A stretch of DNA of 48,590 bases from Hyphomicrobium sp. (GCA_021732485.1 JAKFUV010000012.1:1-48590), one strand, 5' to 3'. Numbered from the stretch's first letter, positions 1 through 8,440 are shown. Numbers and translations are program-made. The notes: generated by a model from the letters alone, not told the origin.

Positions 1-12
1 CGCGACGTTCAT
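1..12 (-). CDS. sufD: SufD, first four codons only (partial)
   Basis: Only the extreme 5' end of a minus-strand gene is visible: an ATG at 12-10 followed by codons for Asn-Val-Ala. A GGAG ribosome binding site lies just upstream. The gene follows sufC in the direction of transcription, where SufD, the scaffold partner of SufB in the SufBCD complex, is the usual neighbour. The identity is inferred from operon order; four codons cannot prove it. Confidence 0.5.
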
Positions 13-30
13 TTCGGTCTCCGTTTCCTC

Positions 31-139
31 TTCCCTCGGGGAGAGGGTCAGGGTGAGGGGATGGGGTCTATTTGGCGAGGACCAACAGCCCCCTCACCGA
101 CGCTTCGCGTCCGCCTCTCCCCGAAGGGAGAGGCTCTTC
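31..139. repeat. Palindromic intergenic element between sufC and sufD
   Basis: About 110 bp with inverted, G/C-run ends: CCCTCGGGGAGAGGG with AGGGTGAGGGG on the left, and CCCCCTCACCGACGCTTCG with CTCTCCCCGAAGGGAGAG on the right. It is a diverged copy of the element found twice between sufB and sufC (about 930-1050 and 1125-1250). This is a REP-like family that I recall as common in Bradyrhizobium-type genomes. Read as RNA in the suf direction it would form strong hairpins within the operon. Confidence 0.75.
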
Positions 140-895
140 CTAAGCGGCCTTTCCGGTGTAGTCGGCATAGCCGGACGTTTCGAGTTCAAGAGCCAATTCC
201 TTGCCGCCGGTCTTTTGGATTTTGCCATCCGCCAGCACGTGCACCTTGTCGGGGACGATGTGGTTCAACAGGCGTTGATAGTGCGTAATAACAAGCATGG
301 CCCGGTCAGGCGAGCGCAGTGCGTTGACGCCATCGGACACCACTTTGAGTGCGTCGATGTCGAGGCCGGAATCAGTTTCATCGAGCACGCACAGGGTTGG
401 CTCCAGCAGCGCCATCTGCAGAATTTCAGCGCGCTTTTTTTCGCCCCCCGAGAAGCCGACATTCACGGGGCGCTTCAGCATTTCGACGTCGATGTTGAGA
501 TCGGCGCCCTTTTCCTTCACGAGTTTGAAGAATGCAGGCGTGGTCAATTCGTCGAGCCCGCGCTTTTTGCGCAGCGCGTTATTGGCCGAGCGCAGGAAGG
601 TCAGACCGGCGACACCTGGAATTTCCATCGGATACTGGAAGGCGAGGAACACGCCCTTAGCGGCACGCTCATCCGGCTGCATGTCGATGATGCTTTCGCC
701 GTTCCACAAGATGTCGCCGCCGGTGATTTCATAGCCATCACGGCCGGCGAGCACGTAGGCGAGCGTCGACTTGCCCGAGCCGTTCGGCCCCATGATGGCG
801 TGGACTTCGCCCTTCGGCACGGTCAGCGTCAGGCCCTTGAGGATTTGCTTATCCTCGTCTTCCAGTTTGACGTGCAGGTTTTTAATTTCGAGCAT
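140..895 (-). CDS. sufC: SufC, ABC-type ATPase of the Fe-S scaffold complex
   Basis: SufC is the soluble ATPase that drives conformational change in the SufBCD scaffold during Fe-S cluster assembly in the cytoplasm. The 251-residue length is normal for the family. Walker A (GPNGSGKS) is at residues 36-43, the ABC signature (FSGGEKKR) at 148-155, Walker B (LCVLDETDSGLD) at 168-179 and the H-loop histidine at 205. The ATG at 895 has GAAGG seven bases upstream. The gene lies between sufB and sufD, but it is separated from sufB by about 670 bp of repeats, far more than usual for this operon. Two extra copies of its own start region sit in that gap. The function is very secure. Confidence 0.97.
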   Translation of the reverse strand: MLEIKNLHVKLEDEDKQILKGLTLTVPKGEVHAIMGPNGSGKSTLAYVLAGRDGYEITGGDILWNGESIIDMQPDERAAKGVFLAFQYPMEIPGVAGLTFLRSANNALRKKRGLDELTTPAFFKLVKEKGADLNIDVEMLKRPVNVGFSGGEKKRAEILQMALLEPTLCVLDETDSGLDIDALKVVSDGVNALRSPDRAMLVITHYQRLLNHIVPDKVHVLADGKIQKTGGKELALELETSGYADYTGKAA

Positions 896-1011
896 TTTAC
901 TACCTTCGTTGCGACCGTCGTCGTTTTCCCTCTCCCCTTAGGGAGAGGGTTAGGGTGAGGGGGTGGACTAGCGAGGCTTTTCCTTGCGCCATCAGCTACA
1001 GCCCCGCCCCC

Positions 1012-1092
1012 TCACCGCGCTTCGCGCCGCCTCTCCCCAAGGGGACAGGCAATCTCAGCCAATTTCACGTGCAGGTTTTTGATTTCGAGCAT
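1012..1092 (-). pseudogene. Duplicated sufC start, copy 2 (26-codon mini-ORF)
   Basis: On the minus strand an ATG at 1092 opens 26 codons that end at a TGA at 1012-1014. The first eleven residues (MLEIKNLHVKL) equal SufC 1-11; the frame then runs into the palindromic element and encodes LAEIACPLGERRREAR. The upstream leader AAAGGTAGTACA keeps the AAGG ribosome binding site of sufC (GAAGGTAGTAAA). It could therefore be translated as a short leader peptide, but a duplication relic with no function is equally possible. Confidence 0.6.
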
Positions 1093-1210
1093 TGTACTAC
1101 CTTTGTTGCGACCTTCGTCGTTTTCCCTCTCCCCTTGGGGAGAGGGTTAGGGTGAGGGGGGTGGACTAGCGAGGCTTTTATTTGCGCCACCAGCTGCAGC
1201 CCCGCCCCCC

Positions 1211-1291
1211 TCACCGCGCTTCGCGCCGCCTCTCCCCAAGGGGAGAGGCAATCTCAGCCAGTTTCACGTGCAGGTTTTTGATTTTGACCAT
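1211..1291 (-). pseudogene. Duplicated sufC start, copy 3 (degenerate mini-ORF)
   Basis: An ATG at 1291 opens 26 codons ending at a TGA at 1211-1213. It begins MVKIKNLHVKL, with two substitutions relative to SufC, and then encodes nearly the same palindrome-derived tail as copy 2. Its upstream sequence no longer resembles the sufC leader and only AAAG remains near the start. It looks like the older, decaying copy. Confidence 0.5.
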
Positions 1292-1335
1292 TCAACTGAC
1301 TTTCATATTTTGGCGCAAACTAAACACATATCGCC

Positions 1336-1482
1336 CGTCATCCCGGCGAAGGCCGGGATCTACGGCACGTTTCCACGAGAGGAACGATGGTGGTTCGCAT
1401 GACTTTTGCGGTGCATCCGAACAGACAGCACAATTGCCCGAGTTGAAGCCTGTCGTGGATCCCGGCCTTCGCCGGGATGACG
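1336..1482. repeat. Inverted-repeat element (CGTCATCCCGGCGAAGGCCGGGATC ends)
   Basis: A 25-bp sequence at 1336-1360 returns as its exact reverse complement at 1458-1482, flanking about 97 bp. Each arm is itself a hairpin (ATCCCGGC, GAAG, GCCGGGAT). This matches a dispersed intergenic repeat I recall from many Alphaproteobacteria. No transposase is present, so if it moves it must do so in trans. It lies directly downstream of sufB in the direction of transcription. Confidence 0.8.
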
Positions 1483-1567
1483 TTGCTGGCTGGGACGACC
1501 CTAATGGATGCCATGACGCCAGTGGGTAGGATGACGTCCGTCAGTGGGTTGAAAAAGCGGAGCACCA

Positions 1568-3037
1568 TCACCCGACACTGCCTTCCAAACTGATCCCGAT
1601 CAGCTTTTGCGTTTCGGCCATGAACTCCATCGGCAGTTGTTGCAGCACGTCGCGCACGAAGCCGTTGACGACGAGGGCCACCGCTTCTTCCGCCGACAGC
1701 CCGCGCTGGCGGCAGTAGAACAGCGTATCGTCGGAAATCTTCGACGTTGTCGCTTCATGCTCGAAGTGGGCCGAATTATTCTTGGCTTCGATATAGGGCA
1801 CAGTGTGCGCGCCGCACTTGTCGCCGATTAGCAATGAGTCGCAGTTGGTGAAATTGCGCACGCCGGTCGCCTTGCGATGTGCCGAGACGATGCCGCGATA
1901 GGTATTCTGTGAACGGCCAGCCGCGATGCCCTTCGAGATAATTCGGCTCGATGAATTCTTGCCGAGATGGATCATCTTGGTGCCGCTATCGACCTGCTGA
2001 TAGCCGTTCGAAACCGCGATCGAATAGAATTCGCCGCGTGAATAGTCGCCGCGCAGAATGCAGCTTGGATATTTCCAGGTGATGGCGGACCCGGTTTCGA
2101 CCTGCGTCCACGAGATTTTCGAGTGATGGCCACGGCAATCGCCGCGCTTGGTCACGAAGTTGTAAATCCCGCCCTTGCCGTTCTTGTCGCCCGGGTACCA
2201 GTTCTGCACGGTCGAGTATTTGATTTCGGCGTCATCCAAAGCGACGAGTTCAACGACGGCTGCATGCAACTGGTTTTCGTCGCGCATCGGCGCGGTGCAG
2301 CCTTCGAGATACGACACGTAGGCGCCGCGATCAGCGATGATCAGCGTGCGCTCGAACTGGCCAGTGTTTTTCTCGTTGATGCGAAAGTAGGTCGACAGTT
2401 CCATCGGGCAGCGCACGCCTTCCGGAATGTAGACGAACGAGCCGTCCGAGAAAACGGCCGAGTTCAGCGTCGCGTAATAGTTGTCAGACTGCGGCACAAC
2501 GGAGCCGAGGTACTTCTTCACGAGGTCTGGATGCTCGCGCACGGCTTCTGAGAACGAGCAGAAGATGACGCCGGCTTTTTTGAGTTCGTCCTTGAACGTC
2601 GTCACGACGGAGACGCTATCGAACACGGCGTCGACGGCCACGCGCGACGACGTTACGCCGGCAAGAATTTCCTGCTCTTTGAGCGGAATGCCGAGCTTCT
2701 TGTAGGTTTCGAGCAATTGCGGATCGACGTCGTCGAGGCTCGTCGGTCCGTTCGTCGATTTCGGCGCCGAGTAATAATACTGATCCTGGAAATCGATCTT
2801 GGGATAGTGGACCTTGGCCCACGTCGGCTCGGTCATTGCCTGCCAGCGCGTGAACGCGTCGAGGCGCCAGTCGAGCATCCACTGCGGCTCGCCTTTTTGC
2901 GCCGAGATGTAGCGCACGGTCGATTCATCAAGGCCCTTCGGCGCCTTGACGCTCTCGATGTCGGTTTCAAAACCGTATTTATATTGATCGACATCAAGCT
3001 CTTTGACCTGAGCGATCGTCTCTTTAACTGCGGCCAT
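1568..3037 (-). CDS. sufB: SufB, Fe-S cluster scaffold subunit
   Basis: SufB forms the scaffold of the SufBCD complex, on which sulfide and iron are built into a cluster. The 489 residues match the family length. The conserved C-terminal block is clear: [15 protein letters not shown], then [12 protein letters not shown], then [14 protein letters not shown]. The ATG at 3037 (MAAVKET) fits the usual alphaproteobacterial N-terminus with [12 protein letters not shown] following. A TTG six codons earlier directly overlaps the GGAG and is less likely. The gene starts 52 bases after the IscR-IscS stop, so the two are probably co-transcribed. Function is secure; the exact start is slightly uncertain. 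Confidence 0.96.
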   Translation of the reverse strand: MAAVKETIAQVKELDVDQYKYGFETDIESVKAPKGLDESTVRYISAQKGEPQWMLDWRLDAFTRWQAMTEPTWAKVHYPKIDFQDQYYYSAPKSTNGPTSLDDVDPQLLETYKKLGIPLKEQEILAGVTSSRVAVDAVFDSVSVVTTFKDELKKAGVIFCSFSEAVREHPDLVKKYLGSVVPQSDNYYATLNSAVFSDGSFVYIPEGVRCPMELSTYFRINEKNTGQFERTLIIADRGAYVSYLEGCTAPMRDENQLHAAVVELVALDDAEIKYSTVQNWYPGDKNGKGGIYNFVTKRGDCRGHHSKISWTQVETGSAITWKYPSCILRGDYSRGEFYSIAVSNGYQQVDSGTKMIHLGKNSSSRIISKGIAAGRSQNTYRGIVSAHRKATGVRNFTNCDSLLIGDKCGAHTVPYIEAKNNSAHFEHEATTSKISDDTLFYCRQRGLSAEEAVALVVNGFVRDVLQQLPMEFMAETQKLIGISLEGSVG

Positions 3038-3089
3038 TTTAACTGCTGTCTCCAACTCGGACCGGCAAGCGATCCTGACTGTTATCTGT

Positions 3090-4721
3090 TTACGCTGCGA
3101 GCGCGGGATGGCTCACAATGGTTTTCCAAGTTGCGGCAAATGCCGCGAGGTCGTTGTCGGTCGTGCCAAAGCCAAGGCTGATGCGGACGGCACCCTTCGC
3201 GAGCTCCGGGCCGAGGCCCATGGCTTCGAGCACGTGACTGGCGCCGACTTTGCCCGATGAACACGCAGCCCCCGCGCTGATGGCGATGCCGGCGAGATCG
3301 AGTTTGATCACCAGAGTTTCAGCCGAGCGCCCCGGCACGACGATCGACGACGTGTTGGCGAGGCGCGGACTTTCCGCCCCGATGATGATGGCGTCGGGCG
3401 TCGTCTCGCGCAGCAAAGCTTCAAGCCGATCCCGCAGGGCGGCGATACGCGGCATCGCGGCAAGTTCTAATCGAGCGGCCTCGGCGGCAGCGCCAAAGCC
3501 TGCAATGGCTACAAGATTTTCGGTTCCGGCACGCCGACGGCGCTCCTGGCCACCGCCGCGCAGCAGTGGCGCCAGATCCAGGTGATCGCGAATGATCAGC
3601 GCGCCGATGCCTTTTGGACCGCCGAGTTTGTGGGCTGACAGGCTCAGCAAATCGAGACCGAGGTGAGCGAAATCAATGGGGACGCGACCGGCGGCTTGAA
3701 CCGCGTCGGTATGCAATAAAACACCATGCTCGCGCGCCAGCCCGGCGATGTCGGCGATCGGCTGGAGCACTCCGGTTTCATTGTTGGCAGTTTGCACCGT
3801 GAGCAACGCCCGCCCAAGCGGCAGGCCTGACGCGACGCGAGAGATCATCGCATCGAAACGAATGACGCCGTCGCGGCCGGTCGAGAGCGGAACAACTTCT
3901 GCGGCACTGGCAGCCGTCGCGGCTAAAACGGAATCGTGCTCGACGCCGGCGACGAAGATGGTCGACCACGGCTGCGCCATGACCCAGGTGTTCGCTTCCG
4001 TGGCGCCGCTCGTGAAAACGACTTCGGATGGCTTGGCGCCGACGAGAGCTGCGACCTTGGCGCGGGCCGCTTCGATGATGGCGCGTGCGGCGCGGCCCTC
4101 GGCGTGCACCGATGACGGGTTTCCCGCGACGTCCATCGCCGCGATCATGGCCGCGCGGGCGGCGGAGCGCAGCGGCGATGTGGCATTGTAATCGAAATAA
4201 ATGCGGTGCGATGGAACTGACTTTGCCGCGACCGTGGCCGGGGCGCGAAATGGCGTACCAGCGATCACATCGGCCAGCGTCACGTTCTGGAAAAACGACG
4301 ACGTGACATCGCTCAGCTGTTGCCAAAGACCATGCGTGATGCATGGCGTGTCGCGCGAGCAACGCGGATCTTCGCCAGAGCAGCGCGTAAACTGCGTGTC
4401 TTCTTCAACCGCCTCCATGATGTCGGCGATTGAGATTTCGGCGGCGGTGCGCGCCAACCGGTACCCGCCTGTGCGGCCGCGCGCGCTCTCGACAAGACCT
4501 GCCCGGCGCAGTGGCACGAACAGCTGTTCGAGATAGGCGAGCGACAGTCGCTGGCGTTCGGCGATCTGCGATAGAGGTACCGCTGACGGACTGTCGGCCG
4601 CGACTTCAACGGCGGCCGCCTCAATGCTGAGCGCGGCAGCTGATGAGGCACGCGATGCCGCATGGCTGGCGAGATCCGCCATTGCCATCACCGCATACCT
4701 GCCTTTCGTCGTCAGTTCCAC
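3090..4721 (-). CDS. Rrf2/IscR-type regulator fused to cysteine desulfurase (IscS/NifS type)
   Basis: One uninterrupted frame of 543 residues joins two proteins that are normally separate. Residues 1-155 are an Rrf2/IscR winged-helix regulator: it starts [18 protein letters not shown], has the [11 protein letters not shown] wing at 81-91, and three cysteines at 114, 121 and 127 with His130, the IscR pattern for a [2Fe-2S] cluster. A roughly 24-residue alanine-rich insertion sits near 22-46. A linker of about 17 residues (156-172) leads to a class V aminotransferase from 173: His262, the PLP lysine in [10 protein letters not shown] (K365), and the active cysteine in GAACSSGK (C487). The desulfurase takes sulfur from cysteine for SufBCD. 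The GTG start at 4721 has GGAG nine bases upstream. The linker has no ATG, GTG or TTG; the closest possible internal start is a GTG at residue 152, with poor ribosome binding context. Confidence 0.92.
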   Translation of the reverse strand: MELTTKGRYAVMAMADLASHAASRASSAAALSIEAAAVEVAADSPSAVPLSQIAERQRLSLAYLEQLFVPLRRAGLVESARGRTGGYRLARTAAEISIADIMEAVEEDTQFTRCSGEDPRCSRDTPCITHGLWQQLSDVTSSFFQNVTLADVIAGTPFRAPATVAAKSVPSHRIYFDYNATSPLRSAARAAMIAAMDVAGNPSSVHAEGRAARAIIEAARAKVAALVGAKPSEVVFTSGATEANTWVMAQPWSTIFVAGVEHDSVLAATAASAAEVVPLSTGRDGVIRFDAMISRVASGLPLGRALLTVQTANNETGVLQPIADIAGLAREHGVLLHTDAVQAAGRVPIDFAHLGLDLLSLSAHKLGGPKGIGALIIRDHLDLAPLLRGGGQERRRRAGTENLVAIAGFGAAAEAARLELAAMPRIAALRDRLEALLRETTPDAIIIGAESPRLANTSSIVVPGRSAETLVIKLDLAGIAISAGAACSSGKVGASHVLEAMGLGPELAKGAVRISLGFGTTDNDLAAFAATWKTIVSHPALAA

Positions 4722-4910
4722 GTCACTACGCTCCGGATCGTTCGCCGCCGCTTGGCGAGGCACACTCGAAAATCGCCGCTGGTGCGGCATCGGCACGATG
4801 GCGGACCAAGTAACCGTCCATCACACTTGCTTTTGCCACCCAGGACCGTGCTATGAGAGCCGGCCTGGGCCGACTATGGCCAAATGCTTCTGAAACCATC
4901 ACGCCCATTC

Positions 4911-4927
4911 TTTCGAACGGTTCTAAA
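4911..4927. promoter_or_regulatory. Irr-type iron-responsive operator (ICE) at the suf promoter
   Basis: TTTCGAACGGTTCTAAA is a 17-bp palindrome with one mismatch (TTTcGAAC, G, GTTCtAAA). It closely resembles the Irr box (TTTAGAA-spacer-TTCTAAA) known from rhizobial iron and haem genes. It begins four bases downstream of the -10 hexamer on the minus strand, so it covers the likely transcription start. Bound Irr would be expected to block transcription, which in Rhizobiales happens under iron limitation. Binding has not been shown. Confidence 0.72.
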
Positions 4928-4930
4928 CTA

Positions 4931-4959
4931 GTTATGGAAATCCCGATCCCAGGAGTCAA
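4931..4959 (-). promoter_or_regulatory. Sigma-70 promoter of the suf operon
   Basis: On the minus strand TTGACT (4959-4954) and CATAAC (4936-4931) are separated by exactly 17 bases. The -35 hexamer differs from consensus at one position and the -10 keeps the central ATAA. The predicted start near 4924 lies inside the Irr-type palindrome and leaves a leader of about 200 nt before the GTG at 4721. The rest of the 367-bp divergent gap (4722-5088) shows no gene; the hydrolase promoter on the other strand was not identified. Confidence 0.65.
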
Positions 4960-5088
4960 GGATTGAGATTTTGAACCACGAAGATGTGACCTTGCGCCCC
5001 GCTTGATAAACCGGCTGGCGCAGAGCAACGGATCCGGCCAGCGAAGCGAAGTTGCCCCCAACCCTCAAGATTTCGAGACCATTCCCAT

Positions 5089-5862
5089 ATGCCTGAATTG
5101 ATCATCAATGGCCCTGGCGGGCGCATCGAAGCCCGCTACCATCACGAGAGCCAGGCTGACAGTCCGATCGCACTCATTCTCCATCCCCACCCGCAGTTTG
5201 GCGGGACGATGAACAATCAGGTCGTCTACTCGCTATATCACACGTTTGCCGCGCGCGGATTTTCGGTGCTGCGCTTCAATTTTCGCGGCGTCGGCCGCAG
5301 CCAAGGCGTGTGGGATGGCGGGCCCGGAGAATTGGCGGATGCGGCCTCGGCCCTCGATTGGCTGCAACTCGTCAAGCCAGATGCGAAAACCTGCTGGATC
5401 GCCGGCGTGTCGTTTGGCACCTGGATCGCGATGCAGTTGTTGATGCGCCGGCCGGAAGTCGATGGCTTCATCTGCGTCGCCCCGCCGTCGAACCTCTATG
5501 ACTTTTCCTTCCTCGCGCCGTGTCCCTCGTCCGGGCTGATGATCAACGGCGACAAGGATCGCGTCGTGCCGACAGCGTCGGTCGCCGAAATGTCGGCCAA
5601 GGTGAAGGTGCAAAAGGGCATCAAGATCACGCACGAGGTGGTCCCGGGCGCCAACCACTTCTTCGAAAACAAAACCGAGGAGATGGCGACGATCGTCGGC
5701 AGCTACGTCGATGAGCGGATGGTGCAGTTCGAAAAGGATCGCGCCCGCGATAAGGAACGCGAGCGCGAGCGTGAGCGCGAACGCCAACGGCAACGCGAAC
5801 TCGAACGGGCGGAATCGCAGAGTGCGCCGGCCGCTGCCGCCGATGATGGCGACGACGAATAG
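5089..5862 (+). CDS. Alpha/beta hydrolase with charged Arg/Glu tail
   Basis: A 257-residue serine hydrolase of the dienelactone-hydrolase/COG2945-like type. Visible features are HPHPQFGGT (32-40, oxyanion region), the nucleophile elbow GVSFG (106-110, Ser108), the acid in NGDKDRVVP (about Asp155-157) and the likely catalytic His190 in ANHFF. The substrate cannot be read. From residue 215 the protein ends in a tail of alternating Glu-Arg (ERERERERERQRQRE) followed by an Ala/Asp-rich end. The DNA there is an imperfect hexanucleotide repeat. The tail probably forms a single charged helix and may mediate binding. The gene diverges from the suf operon and converges with anmK, 18 bp apart. Confidence 0.85.
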   Translation: MPELIINGPGGRIEARYHHESQADSPIALILHPHPQFGGTMNNQVVYSLYHTFAARGFSVLRFNFRGVGRSQGVWDGGPGELADAASALDWLQLVKPDAKTCWIAGVSFGTWIAMQLLMRRPEVDGFICVAPPSNLYDFSFLAPCPSSGLMINGDKDRVVPTASVAEMSAKVKVQKGIKITHEVVPGANHFFENKTEEMATIVGSYVDERMVQFEKDRARDKERERERERERQRQRELERAESQSAPAAAADDGDDE

Positions 5863-5880
5863 CGGCCGTCTGCGCGCCGA

Positions 5881-6996
5881 TCAGTGCGCGCGCTGTGGCA
5901 TGACATGGACGCCGCCGGTCATAGGGCTGGCGACGCCGGTGGTGCCGGGAAACGTGATCGGCAGACCTTTGAGAGAGCGCACCGCGAGATAGGCCCAGGC
6001 TTCCGCTTCAACGCTATCGCCGTCGAGTCCGACGGCCTCGGCCGGGACGACAGCGTTCTGCACCAGCCCTGCCAGTTGCGACATGATCGTCTTGTTGCGG
6101 CGCCCGCCGCCGCAGATGATCCACAATGCCGGCTCTTGCGGCAAGTGCTCGCGCGATTTGGCGATGGCGCCAGCGGTGAACGCTGCGAGCGTTGCCGCCC
6201 CGTCTTCGACACTCAAGCCCTCGACCAGATCCCAAAAGAAGGCATTGCGATCGAGCGACTTCGGCGGGGGTTCTGCGAAAAAAGAATGGCTGAGATAGAA
6301 CCGCACGACGTCGTCCGCGACCCGCCCGCGCGCCGATGTGAAACCGTTTTCGTCGCGGGCGACACCCGACGTTTTTATCATCCAATCATCGAGCAAGGCA
6401 TTGCCGGGTCCGGTGTCGAAAGCAATCATGCGGCCGTCGGCGCCGATCCAGGTGACGTTGGCGACGCCGCCGATGTTGACGATGGCAAGTGGGCGGTCAG
6501 GCAACGCCGACGTCAGGGCGCGATGATAGACCGGCACCAACGGCGCCCCCTGCCCGCCGGCCGCGACATCGCCGGCGCGCAGATCATAGACCACCGGACA
6601 CTGGGTCATGTCGGCAAGCAATTTGCCAAGCCCCAGTTGTACGGTCATGCCTACGTCAGGCCGGTGCAGCACGGTTTGGCCGTGGAAACCGATGACGTCG
6701 ATGGCTGACGCGGTGATGTCATTCATGCGGATAAAATCCAAGACGGCTGCGGCGTTTGTTTCCGTCAACGCGCGCTCGGCCTCGGCCAGCGCGGCCGGCC
6801 GCTCGTCACGGTGCCTGAGCGATTTGGCCTCGGCAAGTGCGTTGATTAGCATCCGCCGCATCTCGGAGGTGTACTCGAACGTCTTGGCTTGGCCGCGGTG
6901 AACCCGACTTTCGCCGTCGGTTTCAATGTACGCAACATCGATGCCGTCGAGCGACGTGCCGCTCATCAATCCGAGCGCCCGCATGATCTTGCCCAT
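5881..6996 (-). CDS. anmK: Anhydro-N-acetylmuramic acid kinase AnmK
   Basis: AnmK hydrates and phosphorylates 1,6-anhydro-MurNAc to MurNAc-6-phosphate, a cytoplasmic step of cell-wall recycling. The 371-residue protein begins MGKIMRALGLMSGTSLDGID, with the typical ASKHA phosphate loop; later motifs are GFHGQTVLH, NIGGVANVTW, FDTGPGNALLDDWM and ICGGGRRN. The ATG at 6996 is chosen because GGGAAGGG lies just upstream; an ATG six codons earlier overlaps that site. Divergent from tyrS with about 130 bp between, a pairing I recall from related genomes. No other recycling gene is nearby. Confidence 0.95.
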   Translation of the reverse strand: MGKIMRALGLMSGTSLDGIDVAYIETDGESRVHRGQAKTFEYTSEMRRMLINALAEAKSLRHRDERPAALAEAERALTETNAAAVLDFIRMNDITASAIDVIGFHGQTVLHRPDVGMTVQLGLGKLLADMTQCPVVYDLRAGDVAAGGQGAPLVPVYHRALTSALPDRPLAIVNIGGVANVTWIGADGRMIAFDTGPGNALLDDWMIKTSGVARDENGFTSARGRVADDVVRFYLSHSFFAEPPPKSLDRNAFFWDLVEGLSVEDGAATLAAFTAGAIAKSREHLPQEPALWIICGGGRRNKTIMSQLAGLVQNAVVPAEAVGLDGDSVEAEAWAYLAVRSLKGLPITFPGTTGVASPMTGGVHVMPQRAH

Positions 6997-7123
6997 CGTT
7001 CCCTTCCCGTGCATGGTGCCGCCGCTTTCGCCGTAGCCCGACGCTTGGCAGCACGCAGCCCCTCAATGAAGCCCCGCGAGTTTCGCCCAGAGTTTCAAAT
7101 TGCAACGACCAAAAGATTAGCCC

Positions 7124-8371
7124 ATGAACCCGCCCAAATCAGATTTTCTAAAGACCCTGTCTGAGCGTGGATTCATTCACCAGGGCTCCGATCTGGACGC
7201 GCTGGACGGGCTGGCGCACTCAGGCAAAATCATCGCCTATGTCGGTTATGATTGCACCGCGCCGTCGCTGCACATCGGCCATCTGCTATCGATCATGATG
7301 CTGCATTGGTTGCAAGCGACCGGCAGCGGCAAGCCGATCGCGCTGATGGGCGGTGGCACCACCCGCGTCGGCGATCCATCCGGCAAGGACGAGACGCGCC
7401 AGTTGCGCTCGGTCGATGAGATCAATGCCAACAAAGACGCGATCAAAGGCGTATTCGCCAAGTTTTTGACCTTTGGAGATGGCCCGCGCGACGCCATGAT
7501 GGTCGACAATGCCGATTGGTTGGCGCCGCTCAATTACATCGACTTTCTGCGCGATGTCGGCCGCCACTTCTCCGTCAACCGCATGCTGACGATGGATTCA
7601 GCCAAGCTTCGGCTCGATCGCGAACAGGAACTGTCGTTCATCGAATTCAACTACATGCTGCTGCAGGCCTATGACTATGTGGAGCTTGCGCGGCGAGCGG
7701 GCTGCAACCTGCAGATGGGCGGCTCGGATCAGTGGGGCAACATCGTCACCGGGATCGATCTCGGACGGCGCATGGGCGTGCCCCATCAACTGTTGGCACT
7801 CACCTGCCCGCTGCTGATGACGGCATCGGGCGCGAAGATGGGCAAGACGGCGTCGGGCGCGGTGTGGCTGAACGAGACGCAACTGTCGGCCTACGACTAC
7901 TGGCAATTCTGGCGCAACACCGAAGACGGCGACGTCGTTCGCTTCCTGAAGTTGTTCACGCTGCTGCCGCTCGACGAGATCGCGCGTCTTGCAGCATTTG
8001 AAGGTGCAAGCATCAACGACGCGAAGAAAATTTTGGCGACCGAAGCAACGGCACTACTGCACGGCCGCGATAAGGCCGATGCGGCCGCAGAAACCGCCCG
8101 CAAGACGTTTGAAGACGGCGCGGCGGCTGATGGTCTGCCGGTTTATGAAGCCAAGATCGGCGAAGGCCTGCCGGTCCTCGCACTGTTTGTCAGTGCGGGA
8201 CTTGGAACATCGAACACCGAAATCCGCAAGGCGATCGCCAACAATTCGATATCGATCAACGACGAAAAAATTTCAGATCCAAACTACGTCGTGACCGGCA
8301 AAGATCTTCGCGACGGTCAGGTGAAGTTGTCGCTTGGAAAAAAGCGTCATGTGCTTTTGCGGCCGGCGTGA
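7124..8371 (+). CDS. tyrS: Tyrosyl-tRNA synthetase
   Basis: A 415-residue class I synthetase that charges tRNA-Tyr in the cytoplasm. The HIGH motif is intact (HIGH, 50-53). The KMSKS loop reads KMGKT (238-242), as in the bacterial TyrS subgroup that uses KxGKT. The tyrosine-binding stretch [26 protein letters not shown] is present in outline at about 181-206. An S4 RNA-binding domain closes the protein from about 350 ([19 protein letters not shown]). The length fits TyrS. The gene converges with the AsmA-like gene about 70 bp downstream. Function is secure. Confidence 0.97.
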   Translation: MNPPKSDFLKTLSERGFIHQGSDLDALDGLAHSGKIIAYVGYDCTAPSLHIGHLLSIMMLHWLQATGSGKPIALMGGGTTRVGDPSGKDETRQLRSVDEINANKDAIKGVFAKFLTFGDGPRDAMMVDNADWLAPLNYIDFLRDVGRHFSVNRMLTMDSAKLRLDREQELSFIEFNYMLLQAYDYVELARRAGCNLQMGGSDQWGNIVTGIDLGRRMGVPHQLLALTCPLLMTASGAKMGKTASGAVWLNETQLSAYDYWQFWRNTEDGDVVRFLKLFTLLPLDEIARLAAFEGASINDAKKILATEATALLHGRDKADAAAETARKTFEDGAAADGLPVYEAKIGEGLPVLALFVSAGLGTSNTEIRKAIANNSISINDEKISDPNYVVTGKDLRDGQVKLSLGKKRHVLLRPA

Positions 8372-8440
8372 GGTGAGTGACCTGTCACGCGAGCAGCTGC
8401 GGCGACCGGATCGGGCCGGGCTGGCTCTCTTAATTGATGA

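Larger units (their letters stand above)
863..1297. repeat. Tandem repeat of the sufC start region plus palindromic element (2.2 copies)
   Basis: Units of 197 and 199 bp begin near 863 and 1060, and a third, partial copy begins near 1259. Each unit holds, on the minus strand, about ten codons of the sufC 5' end, the start codon and leader (start triplets at 893-895, 1090-1092 and 1289-1291), followed by the palindromic CCCTCTCCCC...GGGGAGAGGG element. Unit 1 is the real sufC start. Units 1 and 2 are nearly identical over their full length. Unit 3 keeps the coding part but has lost the leader. This is a local tandem duplication inside the suf operon. Confidence 0.9.

Noticed and set aside
53..958. 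Long plus-strand frame of 301 codons across sufC
   Set aside because: It is the antisense shadow of sufC, has no ribosome binding site or family likeness, and sufC has all ABC motifs in the other frame.
863..1297. Possible CRISPR-like or satellite array
   Set aside because: Only 2.2 units of about 198 bp with no spacer logic; the units contain a gene start and a known type of palindromic element, so a tandem duplication explains them.
1336..1482. Possible insertion sequence
   Set aside because: It has inverted ends but no room for a transposase; it is a short dispersed repeat.
3090..4721. Frameshift or misassembly as the cause of the IscR-IscS fusion
   Set aside because: Both domains are complete and in one frame with a plausible linker, and no remnant stop or start codon lies between them; kept as a test in the finding.
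4722..4796. 25-codon N-terminal extension of the IscR-IscS fusion
   Set aside because: The Rrf2 domain starts exactly at the GTG at 4721, which has a ribosome binding site; the extension would include that site as coding sequence.
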